A stretch of DNA of 64,000 bases from CAIJXB01 sp964439595 (GTDB lineage: Bacteria > Chlamydiota > Chlamydiia > Chlamydiales > Rhabdochlamydiaceae). The DNA lies in assembly GCA_964439595.1 (NCBI GenBank), contig CAYTOK010000013.1, positions 1 through 64,000 of the forward strand, given 5' to 3'. Within the stretch, counting starts at the first letter, position 1. The number at the start of each line of letters is the position of its first letter. The notes beneath the pieces are model-generated. The model had not been told where the DNA came from. It did not search any database and saw only the letters and a program-made list of their open reading frames with translations. The position numbers and the translations under genes are program-made. This document shows positions 19,410-27,330 of this stretch, one piece after another.

Positions 19410-20381
19410 GTGGGGAAGAACGTCTTAGTAACCGGAGGAGCCGGATATATTGGTAGCCACCTTTGTAAAGCCCTAGCTTTAGAAGGGTACACTCCTATTA
19501 CGTATGACTCTCTAGAAACAGGCAACCTTTCCTCTATTCTTTTCGGACCTTTCGTGCAAGGAAACGTCCTAGACCTACCCCTTCTTCTTTCTACTTTAAA
19601 AACATTTCAACCTATAGCTGTATTTCACCTAGCCTCCTATACAAATGCAAGAGCCCCTATAGAAGAATCGCAAAATTATTATAGAAACAATCTTATTGGC
19701 ACGGCCACACTACTTGAAGCTCTTAAAATATCCCCTTGCCCTTATCTTCTTTTTTCTAGTAGCGCTTCTATCTATGGCAATAATTCCAATGACTCTTTAA
19801 AAATAAAAGAAAACTCTCCCTTAGAGGGTACTTCTCCCTACGCTAGAACAAAACTCTCCTCTGAAAAATTAATAGCAGATTTTTGCAAGCAAAATAAAAC
19901 CTACTACGCTAACTTAAGGTACTTCAACGTAGCTGGCGCTGATTTAGATAATGAAATTGGAGAGCTTCACACCCCAGAAACTCACCTCATCCCTCTTTTA
20001 ATCCAAGTACTACAGGGTAAAAAGAAAGAATTTTTTCTTTTTGCTAATCAACATAATACACATGATGGAACCGCTAAAAGAGATTTTATTCATGTAGCAG
20101 ACCTCGCACAAGGACATATTGACGCTCTACACTTCTTAGAAAAAAACAAGACTAGCATCACTTTAAATTTAGGTTCAGAGACTGGTCACACCATTTTAGA
20201 TATAATTACAAAGCTCCAAGAAAAAACAGCTAAAAAAATCCAGATCATCAAAGCTCATCAAATAGAAGAACCAGCCTCTCTTATTGCTGACACAACACTT
20301 GCTAAAAATCTCATTAACTGGAATCCTAGAAACTCTTCTTTAGATACTATTTTGGATACAGCTCTTCGGTGGCACTCATGA
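19410..20381 (+). CDS. galE: UDP-glucose 4-epimerase
   Basis: A 323-residue NAD-dependent short-chain dehydrogenase/reductase of the extended type. It starts at GTG 19410, one base after the previous stop, with AAAGGAG 9 nt upstream. The Rossmann motif TGGAGYIGSH lies at residues 7-16, and the catalytic YARTK follows SSSASIYG and SPLEGTSPYA. The NLRYFNVAGAD segment and the C-terminal IADTTLAKNLINWNP are typical of GalE. It interconverts UDP-glucose and UDP-galactose (or the N-acetyl forms). Its position behind an initiating sugar transferase suggests precursor supply for a surface polysaccharide or lipid. Its end overlaps the next start (ATGA). Confidence 0.9.
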   Translation: MGKNVLVTGGAGYIGSHLCKALALEGYTPITYDSLETGNLSSILFGPFVQGNVLDLPLLLSTLKTFQPIAVFHLASYTNARAPIEESQNYYRNNLIGTATLLEALKISPCPYLLFSSSASIYGNNSNDSLKIKENSPLEGTSPYARTKLSSEKLIADFCKQNKTYYANLRYFNVAGADLDNEIGELHTPETHLIPLLIQVLQGKKKEFFLFANQHNTHDGTAKRDFIHVADLAQGHIDALHFLEKNKTSITLNLGSETGHTILDIITKLQEKTAKKIQIIKAHQIEEPASLIADTTLAKNLINWNPRNSSLDTILDTALRWHS

Positions 20382-20905
20382 GAAAATTCCCTCTTTGGAT
20401 CTCCTTTACTTGGAGCGTTATCTTTGCACTTATCATAGAGACAAGCCTTTTTCCAGGAATCAAACTATGGCCCTTTGCCCCCTTCCTTGTCCTCCAATTT
20501 TATAGAGTAACTTTTGTTAGAGCCCTTTGGCTTAGCTTTTTTGCAGGGCTAATTCTAGATCTTTTCTCTTCACAATTTCCCTTTGGAGTTCTGGCCTTCA
20601 TACACACCCTAACAACACTGCTACTCTACAACCAAAGAAAACATTTCTTTGAAGATAAGGTTATTGCCTTCTCTTTATATACAGCACTAGTCTCTTCCTT
20701 CCTTTCCCTACTTTTAATACTCTCCTCCCCTTTCTTAGGTAAGCAAGTCCCCATTACTATACCCCTTTTAATTTCTGATTTGCTCCTCATGCCCTTTTCT
20801 GATGCTATCTATGCTTTATTAGGATTTACTCTCCCTTCTCACCTCTACTTCCTCGTAAAGAAAACCATCCTACAAAAATATTTCACACAAGACGAAAATT
20901 CATGA
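20378..20905 (+). CDS. mreD: MreD-like membrane protein
   Basis: A 175-residue integral membrane protein with about five hydrophobic spans. ATG 20378 overlaps the galE stop as ATGA and is preferred over an upstream GTG at 20369. The segment WLSFFAGLILDLFSSQFPFGVLAF matches the conserved core of MreD (GLILDL and an FG turn). MreD belongs to the elongation machinery with MreB and MreC; chlamydiae use MreB-linked wall synthesis for division. Neither mreB nor mreC is adjacent, which is unusual, so the assignment rests on the motif and hydropathy. Confidence 0.65.
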   Translation: MRKFPLWISFTWSVIFALIIETSLFPGIKLWPFAPFLVLQFYRVTFVRALWLSFFAGLILDLFSSQFPFGVLAFIHTLTTLLLYNQRKHFFEDKVIAFSLYTALVSSFLSLLLILSSPFLGKQVPITIPLLISDLLLMPFSDAIYALLGFTLPSHLYFLVKKTILQKYFTQDENS

Positions 20906-21702
20906 ACTTTTCTTATATCACTCTAGCAGCCATTGAAGCTGCTCAGTTAGCTGGGAACCTATTAAAAGCCCATTTTAACACACCTCATATCATCCATGAA
21001 AAAGTAGGCAAGCAAAATCTTGTGACAGAGTGTGATACTATGGCAGAAAAAATCATATTATCTTTTTTACAAGAAAAATTCCCCTCACACCACTTCCTTG
21101 CAGAAGAAAGCGGGGGAAAAACCTCTTCCTCTGAAATATTTTGGGTGATAGATCCTTTAGATGGCACCGTTAACTTCGCAAGAAACATCCCGCAGTTCAG
21201 CGTAAGTATCGCTGCTTGTCAAGGAAACGAGGTTCTTTCCGGCGCCGTTTTTCAACCAATAACCGGGGAGCTCTTTGCTGCAGAAAAAGGCAAGGGAGCC
21301 TTTTTAAACGGCTCTAAGCTCTCAGTTTCTAAGGTGCAAACCTTAGACTCTGCCCTGCTTGCTTCTGGATTTCCCTATAACATCCATGAAGACCCTATGA
21401 AAACAATTTCTATTTTTTCCTTTTTTTTACATAAAGGATGTCCTATAAGAAGACTTGGTTCTGCCGCTATAGATTTAGCCTATCTTGCAGCAGGGCGTTT
21501 TGATGCATACTTTGAAACGGGTATTAAACCTTGGGATGTAGCAGCAGGCATTTTACTACTACAAGAAGCAGGCGGCATGGTTTCTAAATGGAATGGAAGT
21601 ATGTATAACTTACTCGATGAGTCGGACATCTTAGCCACTAACTGTTTTCTACACCAAAAGATGATAGAGTATATTCAACAAGGAAGAGGTTTATGCAATT
21701 AA
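20902..21702 (+). CDS. suhB: inositol monophosphatase family protein (SuhB-like)
   Basis: A 266-residue Mg-dependent phosphatase. The metal-binding motifs are intact: AEESGG (about residues 68-73), VIDPLDGTVNFARNIPQFSV (about 83-102), and KPWDVAAGILLLQEAGG near 212. The family hydrolyses inositol phosphates or related sugar and nucleotide phosphates; SuhB also affects rRNA processing in enteric bacteria. The substrate here is unknown. The start overlaps mreD (ATGA) and the end overlaps folD by 10 nt, so expression is probably coupled. Confidence 0.88.
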   Translation: MNFSYITLAAIEAAQLAGNLLKAHFNTPHIIHEKVGKQNLVTECDTMAEKIILSFLQEKFPSHHFLAEESGGKTSSSEIFWVIDPLDGTVNFARNIPQFSVSIAACQGNEVLSGAVFQPITGELFAAEKGKGAFLNGSKLSVSKVQTLDSALLASGFPYNIHEDPMKTISIFSFFLHKGCPIRRLGSAAIDLAYLAAGRFDAYFETGIKPWDVAAGILLLQEAGGMVSKWNGSMYNLLDESDILATNCFLHQKMIEYIQQGRGLCN

Positions 21703-22562
21703 TAGATGGAAATCTTCACGCAAAAAAAATCTTGGAAGAAATAAAGCAAAAGGTTGCAGCCCTTCCTTCTAGAAAACCAGGGCTAGCCTTCATACGGGTC
21801 GGCGAGAACCCAGCCTCTAAGATCTACATCCAAATGAAAAAGCAAAAAACCTTAGAAGTAGGCATGCTTTCTATTGATAAGGAGCTTCCGGAAAACACCT
21901 CTAAAGAAGAGCTCGTCGATGTCATTGCAAAGCTTAACGCCGATCCTAAAGTTGATGGCATCTTAGTACAACTTCCCCTACCTCCCCACCTAGACCCCTT
22001 CTTTATCCTAGAGCAAATAGACCCAAGTAAGGATGTCGATGGATTTCATCCCATCAATATGGGGAAACTTCTCCTCGGACAAACCGGTGGATTTATCCCC
22101 TGCACTCCTAAAGGGATCCACAAGCTACTTGTAGACTCTGAAATTGATATAGAAGGAAAACACGTTGTCATTGTGGGAAGAAGTAACATCGTAGGTAAGC
22201 CTCTAGCAGCTCTCCTCATGCAAAAAAAGGCCACATGCAACGCTACTGTTACCGTACTACATGGAAGCTCACACAATCTTACAGCAATTTGTCAACAAGC
22301 TGATATTTTAATAGGAGCCCTTGGCAAACCTCTTTTTATCACCAAAGAAAAAGTAAAAAAAGGGGCTGTTGTAATCGATGTAGGTATCAATAAAATCACC
22401 CCACCCGGACTTTCCAAAGCAATCCTTGTCGGAGATGTAGACTTTACAAGTGTAGCTCCCCTCTGCTCTTATATCACCCCGGTCCCCGGGGGGGTTGGTC
22501 CTATGACAATAGCTATGCTTCTTTCTAACACCTTAGATAGCTACTGTAGTTTCAATATGTGA
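21693..22562 (+). CDS. folD: bifunctional methylenetetrahydrofolate dehydrogenase/cyclohydrolase
   Basis: A 289-residue cytosolic enzyme converting 5,10-methylene-THF to 10-formyl-THF with NADP. Diagnostic blocks are VGENPASKIYIQMKKQKT with the catalytic Lys, VDGILVQLPLP, KDVDGFHPINMGKLLLG, GRSNIVGKPLA at the nucleotide site, and PVPGGVGPMTIAMLL at the end. The length is normal. It is the last gene of the packed sugar transferase-galE-mreD-suhB-folD run, starting inside the suhB end. A weak 5-bp hairpin (22577-22594) follows its stop. Confidence 0.95.
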   Translation: MQLIDGNLHAKKILEEIKQKVAALPSRKPGLAFIRVGENPASKIYIQMKKQKTLEVGMLSIDKELPENTSKEELVDVIAKLNADPKVDGILVQLPLPPHLDPFFILEQIDPSKDVDGFHPINMGKLLLGQTGGFIPCTPKGIHKLLVDSEIDIEGKHVVIVGRSNIVGKPLAALLMQKKATCNATVTVLHGSSHNLTAICQQADILIGALGKPLFITKEKVKKGAVVIDVGINKITPPGLSKAILVGDVDFTSVAPLCSYITPVPGGVGPMTIAMLLSNTLDSYCSFNM

Positions 22563-22920
22563 TATAGTAAATTGATAGCCCATAGTCTAGGGCTTTCTAC
22601 TGCTACAGAAAATTTTCACGGAGCTTCTTAAGAACGATTTTTTTTAGGCGAAGGGTTTTACAAAAAACATCTTGCAGTGCGGGTTCTCCCCTTGCCTCAT
22701 GGGGTTGTTTTTAGCGCCAAAAACTGTCGCCTGAATACCCCGTAATTTTATATATTTGAGGCACACTACCAACTTTTTAGAAAGCTCTAAAAGCTCTAGT
22801 TTATTTTTTATTAAAAATGTCGGGTCAGTCCTATTAAAACACTCATATTGGTCATAACTACAACTAGTATCCTTCAAATAGGGCCCTTATATAATATTTT
22901 TATAAATAAATTTAACATGC
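22563..22920. other. gene-free stretch with a GC-richer patch
   Basis: No gene is supported in these 358 nt. A patch at about 22650-22740 is clearly richer in G and C than the surroundings. It is the end of a 77-codon minus-strand frame (22644-22877) whose last part, NPMRQGENPHCKMFF, looks protein-like, but there is no SD and no family match I can name. It may be a repeat copy or a decayed gene next to the RHS remnant. Confidence 0.4.
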
Positions 22921-23508
22921 TTATTTATATTCCTCTGGAATACCCCGCATTTGCTCTTCTAATAAAAGCGATTTAAAAGAATCACCTGTGGTTATATTTC
23001 TTAACCATCTTTTCCGAAGCTGTTTTACATCAGAAATATTGCAATCTTCAAGGCCAAATTGAACAACACAACACTTACAAGTATCAAATGTGGGAGCCCT
23101 ACCATCTTCTCCCCACGGTTCAAAGCCTTGATTAAATCCACATACTCGACAGTTATAGCTGGTTTTTTTATAAGCAAGCATCCAATTATAGCTTAGCTCG
23201 TTCATTTTACTCTCCGCCATTCCCTTTAAATCACATAATAAAATTTCAACTTCAATAGCTCCATCAACAGTAAGACATTCTAATCCTTGATCTAAAGCCA
23301 ATGAATAAATAACTTCAATATCCATCCATATAGTTCTAAAATCTCTTTTCCATTCCTTATCGACTGTCGTAAGTTGATTCAAATAACCCTCAAGATCATA
23401 AATTAAATCGCTGACATCTAAAATTCCATCAAAATATCTAGCAATTTTCAAAATCATTAATTCCAAAATGCAAATATCTTTTTGAATGTTATTTTCTTGA
23501 ATTGTCAT
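22921..23508 (-). CDS. probable immunity protein of an RHS toxin, with zinc ribbon
   Basis: A 195-residue protein in two parts. Residues 1-110 are acidic and helical (ICILELMILKIARYFDG, IYDLEGYLNQL), as in many immunity proteins. Residues about 118-160 form a zinc ribbon, CRVCGFNQGFEPWGEDGRAP followed by CKCC and QFGLEDC. That domain is common in immunity-type proteins beside polymorphic toxins. Its ATG overlaps the stop of a short upstream frame as ATGA, the arrangement expected between a toxin end and its immunity gene. Upstream lies a truncated RHS N-terminus. The gene looks intact even though most of the toxin is gone. It probably neutralised the lost toxin; protection against toxins of other strains is possible but inferred. 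Confidence 0.65.
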   Translation of the reverse strand: MTIQENNIQKDICILELMILKIARYFDGILDVSDLIYDLEGYLNQLTTVDKEWKRDFRTIWMDIEVIYSLALDQGLECLTVDGAIEVEILLCDLKGMAESKMNELSYNWMLAYKKTSYNCRVCGFNQGFEPWGEDGRAPTFDTCKCCVVQFGLEDCNISDVKQLRKRWLRNITTGDSFKSLLLEEQMRGIPEEYK

Positions 23509-23627
23509 TGTTTAATATCTCCATAAGAAATTGTTATTACTTTACCTTCTGCATTTAAAATAACAGTCACAAAATATATAACTATACCTGGGAGATTCTC
23601 GATCATTTGTTGAAGGCTCATCCTCAA
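23505..23627 (-). pseudogene. residual C-terminus of the lost RHS toxin
   Basis: In the frame that ends with TGA at 23507-23505, about 40 codons are open after an in-frame TAG (23630-23628). The readable end is SLQQMIENLPGIVIY, then FVTVILNAEGKVITISYGDI. This looks like a genuine protein end: amphipathic helix, beta strands, and a stop that overlaps the immunity ATG as ATGA. It is in a different frame from the RHS fragment upstream, so a deletion removed the RHS core and most of the toxin domain. Which toxin family it belonged to cannot be told. Confidence 0.55.
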
Positions 23628-23967
23628 CTAGAATTGCCCCATAAAGAAGAATGGCTCCACCGGGTTCTGTGACTTCTACCGTCAAAGTATTCGTAGTGTT
23701 GCCACTACTTTCCTTCACAAAAAGCTCTTGATAGGAAAAACCGTCCCAAGATCCTTCTCCCTTTTGACTGAAATAACTACGGCTGAGCTTTAGAGGCTGT
23801 ACACCTTGAACTATTACATCTTCTTCATATCTATAAAGATCCCCCGTTATAACACTAACGCCCTCTACAAGAGAATTCGGATCATTTTCTGCAACAGCTA
23901 TTATATCTGTTTCGGCATGTAAAAATAAGCTTATTAGAAAAGTAGAAAAGATAAGAAAGTAGCGCAT
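23542..23967 (-). pseudogene. truncated N-terminus of an RHS-repeat protein
   Basis: 141 residues remain of a protein that is normally many times longer. ATG 23967 is favoured over an in-frame upstream start because a GAAG element and a clear signal peptide follow (MRYFLIFSTFLISLFLHA). After it, DPNSLVEGVSVITGDLYRYE and VIVQGVQPLKLSRSYFS match the opening of secreted RHS/YD-repeat proteins. The frame then runs out into RYSYIFCDCYFKCRR, which looks like out-of-frame readthrough into the toxin tail. No RHS repeats remain. Confidence 0.7.
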
Positions 23968-24272
23968 AAAGACTTCTTTTTTAAAAGGGGAAGCCGAGCA
24001 TTGCATATTTTTAAAGAAGGTTCAAGATTATAAATCATTTTACAGAAATTTAGCGTGTCCCTTGATCGATTACGTAACATACCCAATGTCTTTTGCGATA
24101 TGGTTTTACATCTTATTAGGGATCTAAACTTTCTTAAAATCAGCTAATTGCATAAAAAGACAAGCGTCTATTTAAATACAAAAAAGCTCCAGAAGTAAAT
24201 TTGGAAATACCGAAGTTAAAAAAAACTTAGACGACAACCATGCTAAGATAGGGGATTCAGACTAAAAAAACT
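23968..24272. other. intergenic stretch without a supported gene
   Basis: These 305 nt lie between the RHS fragment and the end of the next minus-strand gene. I see no ORF with an SD, no hairpin of note and no RNA gene. It may hold the promoter of the RHS remnant. Confidence 0.4.
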
Positions 24273-26207
24273 CTATCCAAAAAGTCTTTGCTCAATAGCC
24301 TCTTGAATATGCCTTTCTATTTTTTTAAAAGATGAAATACTCAAAGCTCCCCTGTCAGCCATATCTTGACCGGTAATATAAGTCACTGATCTCTGATAAA
24401 ATTCCTGCCCAATCGCTCCTATTTCTACTTCAGAAAGCTCTGGCATAACGTAGTGCCAAACGGCTCGTTTAATAGCTCCTTGTAAAACCCCGCTAAAAGA
24501 ATAGTTAGCCAAAATATAATCACAAAACTGCAAAGTTGCTTCTGCTAAATGAGGGTCCGTTAACAGTAGCTCCGCCTCCTTAAGTTGCCCTGCATTAAAA
24601 GGTGTATTTACCTCTCCTTCTAACCCCCCAAATAGGGATAATAAGCGACTAAGCGATGGAGAAAATTCTAAAGCAAGCCCCACTTGCTGCTCTAAAAATT
24701 CTCGTTTAAACCCAAAGTAAGACAGATTTTCATATAAATATAATTTACACCTAGAACTCCAAGACTCTGCAGCGCTGTTATCCCCTGTCGCAAGTAGCCT
24801 TTCGGCTGCAAGCTGCATAAAAAAAACATCTTTAGGAGAAAAAAAAGGACGCACTATGATAGTTAATGACCGGCTTTCTCTCATCCCTTTTCGTAAAATA
24901 TACGTCCCACTCTGAGCCTTGAGACAAACTCTTCCATACCCTTTCTCCTCTAAAAATAACACTCTTTGCTCAGATAGTACTTTCTGCATGAATTCTTCAG
25001 CAGATAGAACCTTCTCTACCCCTCTTTGTATTAAAACAATTACCACATGTTTTTCTCGTTCATGAAGAGCTACGCAATCAATAAAATTACCCCACGAAGA
25101 GATATGATGCGCGTAGCCAAAGTTGAAAGAATGCCTATCACAGTCTACCTTAGAATTAAATGAGGAAACTCCCATAGACTCTAAGATATCACTCCGCAAT
25201 CTCTTATCTTGGATTTGAAATAAATAAGAAGGGCAGTAATACCCTCTAGATAAAGGAGCTTCCAAGCGATTTGCATCCAAAAAAACACCACGGAATGGCT
25301 CTAATCCCATGGGGATCACATTCATAGCTTGAATTATAAAAGGATTCCAACTGGCCTGACTAGGGAAAAGAAAAGAATGTAAATTTTTATAAAGACCCCC
25401 TTCTTTTTTTTGCAGCTCCTTCTGAAAAAAAAGATTGCGAGACTTTTCCATAGAAAAGGTTTCACAGGGCGCTGTTATTTCTGCAAAAGAAACAAGAGGC
25501 CCGTGTATTTCACGAGAAACTAGGGCAGAAATATGCTCACAACTCCACTTTAACCTAACAGGTCCCGTAATCACTAAATCTGTCGGAGAGGGATCATAAG
25601 GAACAGACTCCCACTCTCTAACACTTATTTTAGAAGGGTCCTTACACTCTAAAAAAGATTTAGGATTGAAATCCTTCAAAGAAATACCAAAAAAAACCCA
25701 ATCAATCATAAGCATGGGATGGGCTTGCTGGAGAAGATCTATACATTTTCCCGCTGCAACAATATCACCTAAATTATCACATACTTCTGTAAGAACAATA
25801 ACTTTTTGCACCTGTGATGGCCAAGGCAGATCCTGGTACCCCAAATCAATCCGACGGTGTAAAGGAGAAAAAGATTTTTCAAACTCCGTTTTATCTTGGG
25901 GTAGTACAAGAGTCATTTCATCAGACAATGCTGGGGGAACTAGAGCTATTCTTTTACTCCCCAAAGGACTTTCTTCTAAAGGAACAATCACCCGACGACC
26001 TAAACAAGCCACGCCCATTTCCCCTAAGGAAATAACCTGCCCTGCAAGAGGAATTAGCTCAATTGCGCTGATAGCTCCGTGAAAAACCCGCTGAAATAAC
26101 GGCCCTTCAGCTGCAGCCCTACGATAGTGACAGGCACAATTACCCCAGGCAAGAGCATTAAAAAAAGTATAATCAGTTGAGGAAAGAAAACAATTTGATT
26201 TTTGCAT
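24273..26207 (-). CDS. unknown protein with a possible GT-B glycosyltransferase-like core
   Basis: A 644-residue protein with no assigned family. The first 70 residues contain a hydrophobic patch, FQRVFHGAISAIELIPLAGQ, which I associate with the N-termini of other chlamydial proteins of unknown role. Further in, VLTEVCDNLGDIVAAGKCID followed by PMLMIDWVFFG resembles the N-terminal nucleotide-fold strand and loop of glycosyltransferases that begin with a DN.GD motif. FNFGYAHHISSWGNFIDCVA resembles a second-half motif of the same class. This is weak and could be chance. No SD is visible before ATG 26207. The gene lies between accessory genes, next to the RHS scar. Confidence 0.55.
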   Translation of the reverse strand: MQKSNCFLSSTDYTFFNALAWGNCACHYRRAAAEGPLFQRVFHGAISAIELIPLAGQVISLGEMGVACLGRRVIVPLEESPLGSKRIALVPPALSDEMTLVLPQDKTEFEKSFSPLHRRIDLGYQDLPWPSQVQKVIVLTEVCDNLGDIVAAGKCIDLLQQAHPMLMIDWVFFGISLKDFNPKSFLECKDPSKISVREWESVPYDPSPTDLVITGPVRLKWSCEHISALVSREIHGPLVSFAEITAPCETFSMEKSRNLFFQKELQKKEGGLYKNLHSFLFPSQASWNPFIIQAMNVIPMGLEPFRGVFLDANRLEAPLSRGYYCPSYLFQIQDKRLRSDILESMGVSSFNSKVDCDRHSFNFGYAHHISSWGNFIDCVALHEREKHVVIVLIQRGVEKVLSAEEFMQKVLSEQRVLFLEEKGYGRVCLKAQSGTYILRKGMRESRSLTIIVRPFFSPKDVFFMQLAAERLLATGDNSAAESWSSRCKLYLYENLSYFGFKREFLEQQVGLALEFSPSLSRLLSLFGGLEGEVNTPFNAGQLKEAELLLTDPHLAEATLQFCDYILANYSFSGVLQGAIKRAVWHYVMPELSEVEIGAIGQEFYQRSVTYITGQDMADRGALSISSFKKIERHIQEAIEQRLFG

Positions 26208-26466
26208 AAATAGAATAAAATATTAAATAAAATTAAATAATAATAAATAAAACAGACAAATAAATACACACATAATCTATCCATATTCCAAATTTCAAAA
26301 AATGATCCCTTCTTTTAGAAAAGCCAAAAAAACTTCTTGAAAGAATAAATACACTCCAGACTAAGACAACAAAACTTTGCTGTCATTCAGATTAGCTATA
26401 AAAATGCATAAACCATTAGCAAAAAACCCTTAAAATAGATAAAATACTGGAGATCAGAGGGCAACT

Positions 26467-27261
26467 ATGTCAAAAAAAAATAAAGAAAGCACATCTTGGG
26501 AAGGGATCAGTACATGGTATGATAAAGCAGTTGGTGATGAAGGTCACTACTATCATAAACATGTCATTATTCCTAAACTACTACCTCTTTTAATTCCTTC
26601 TGAAATGAATTCCCCTAAAGCTCTTTTAGACCTAGCCTGTGGGCAAGGTATTTTATCTCGCCACATCCCCTCTTCTTTAGAATATGTAGGGATAGACATT
26701 TCTCCTTCGCTTCTCCAAGCAGCTAAAGAAAAAAACATCAATAAAAACTGCTCATTCCATTTAGGTGACATCACAAAGCCCCTTCCAATAGGCAAAAAAA
26801 AGTTCCAATTATGTACTATTATTCTTGCGCTACAAAACATAGCTCATCCACTTAAAGCTTTGCAAAATGCGGCAGCCTCTTTGGAAAATGAAGGCGAACT
26901 CATCCTAGTGATGAACCATCCTTGCTTCCGTATCCCTAAGCAGTCGAGCTGGGGCATCGACCAAGAAAACAACATACAATATAGACGAATCGACAAATAC
27001 ACCTCTTCTTATAAGGTCCCGATTCAGTCCAATCCTGGTCTTGGTAAAAAGTCACCAGAAACATTTTCTTTCCACCATCCTCTATCCACCTGGAGTCTCT
27101 GGCTTAATAATGCTGGATTTACAATTTCTTGGATGGAAGAGTGGTGCTCTGATAAGATAAGCACGGGAAAATACGCCCAAAGAGAAGATGAAAGCAGAAG
27201 AGAGATCCCCCTTTTCCTCATGATCAAAGCCCGCAAACTACCCCCTTCTTTAAATGGATAA
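26467..27261 (+). CDS. class I SAM-dependent methyltransferase
   Basis: A 264-residue enzyme starting MSKKNKESTSWEG, with GAGGG about 6 nt upstream. The SAM-binding motif I is LLDLACGQGILSRHI (residues about 53-67), motif II is YVGIDISPSLLQAA, and the DITKPLPI acidic turn and ALQNIAHPLKAL segment complete a Rossmann methyltransferase of the Methyltransf_11 type. The C-terminal third (HHPLSTWSLWLNNAGFTI) is typical of small-molecule methylases. The substrate is unknown. It stands alone, with a 259-nt AT-rich gap upstream. Confidence 0.85.
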   Translation: MSKKNKESTSWEGISTWYDKAVGDEGHYYHKHVIIPKLLPLLIPSEMNSPKALLDLACGQGILSRHIPSSLEYVGIDISPSLLQAAKEKNINKNCSFHLGDITKPLPIGKKKFQLCTIILALQNIAHPLKALQNAAASLENEGELILVMNHPCFRIPKQSSWGIDQENNIQYRRIDKYTSSYKVPIQSNPGLGKKSPETFSFHHPLSTWSLWLNNAGFTISWMEEWCSDKISTGKYAQREDESRREIPLFLMIKARKLPPSLNG

Positions 27262-27330
27262 TACGATTCAATTCTTGACCTATTTTATCTATTAAGAGAA
27301 TATTAGACCGTCTTAAGCAAAAGGAAAAGT

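Noticed and set aside
26054..26284. 76-codon hydrophobic minus-strand frame upstream of the 644-residue gene
   Set aside because: Phe/Ile/Leu/Tyr runs arise from the AT-rich sequence; no start signal.
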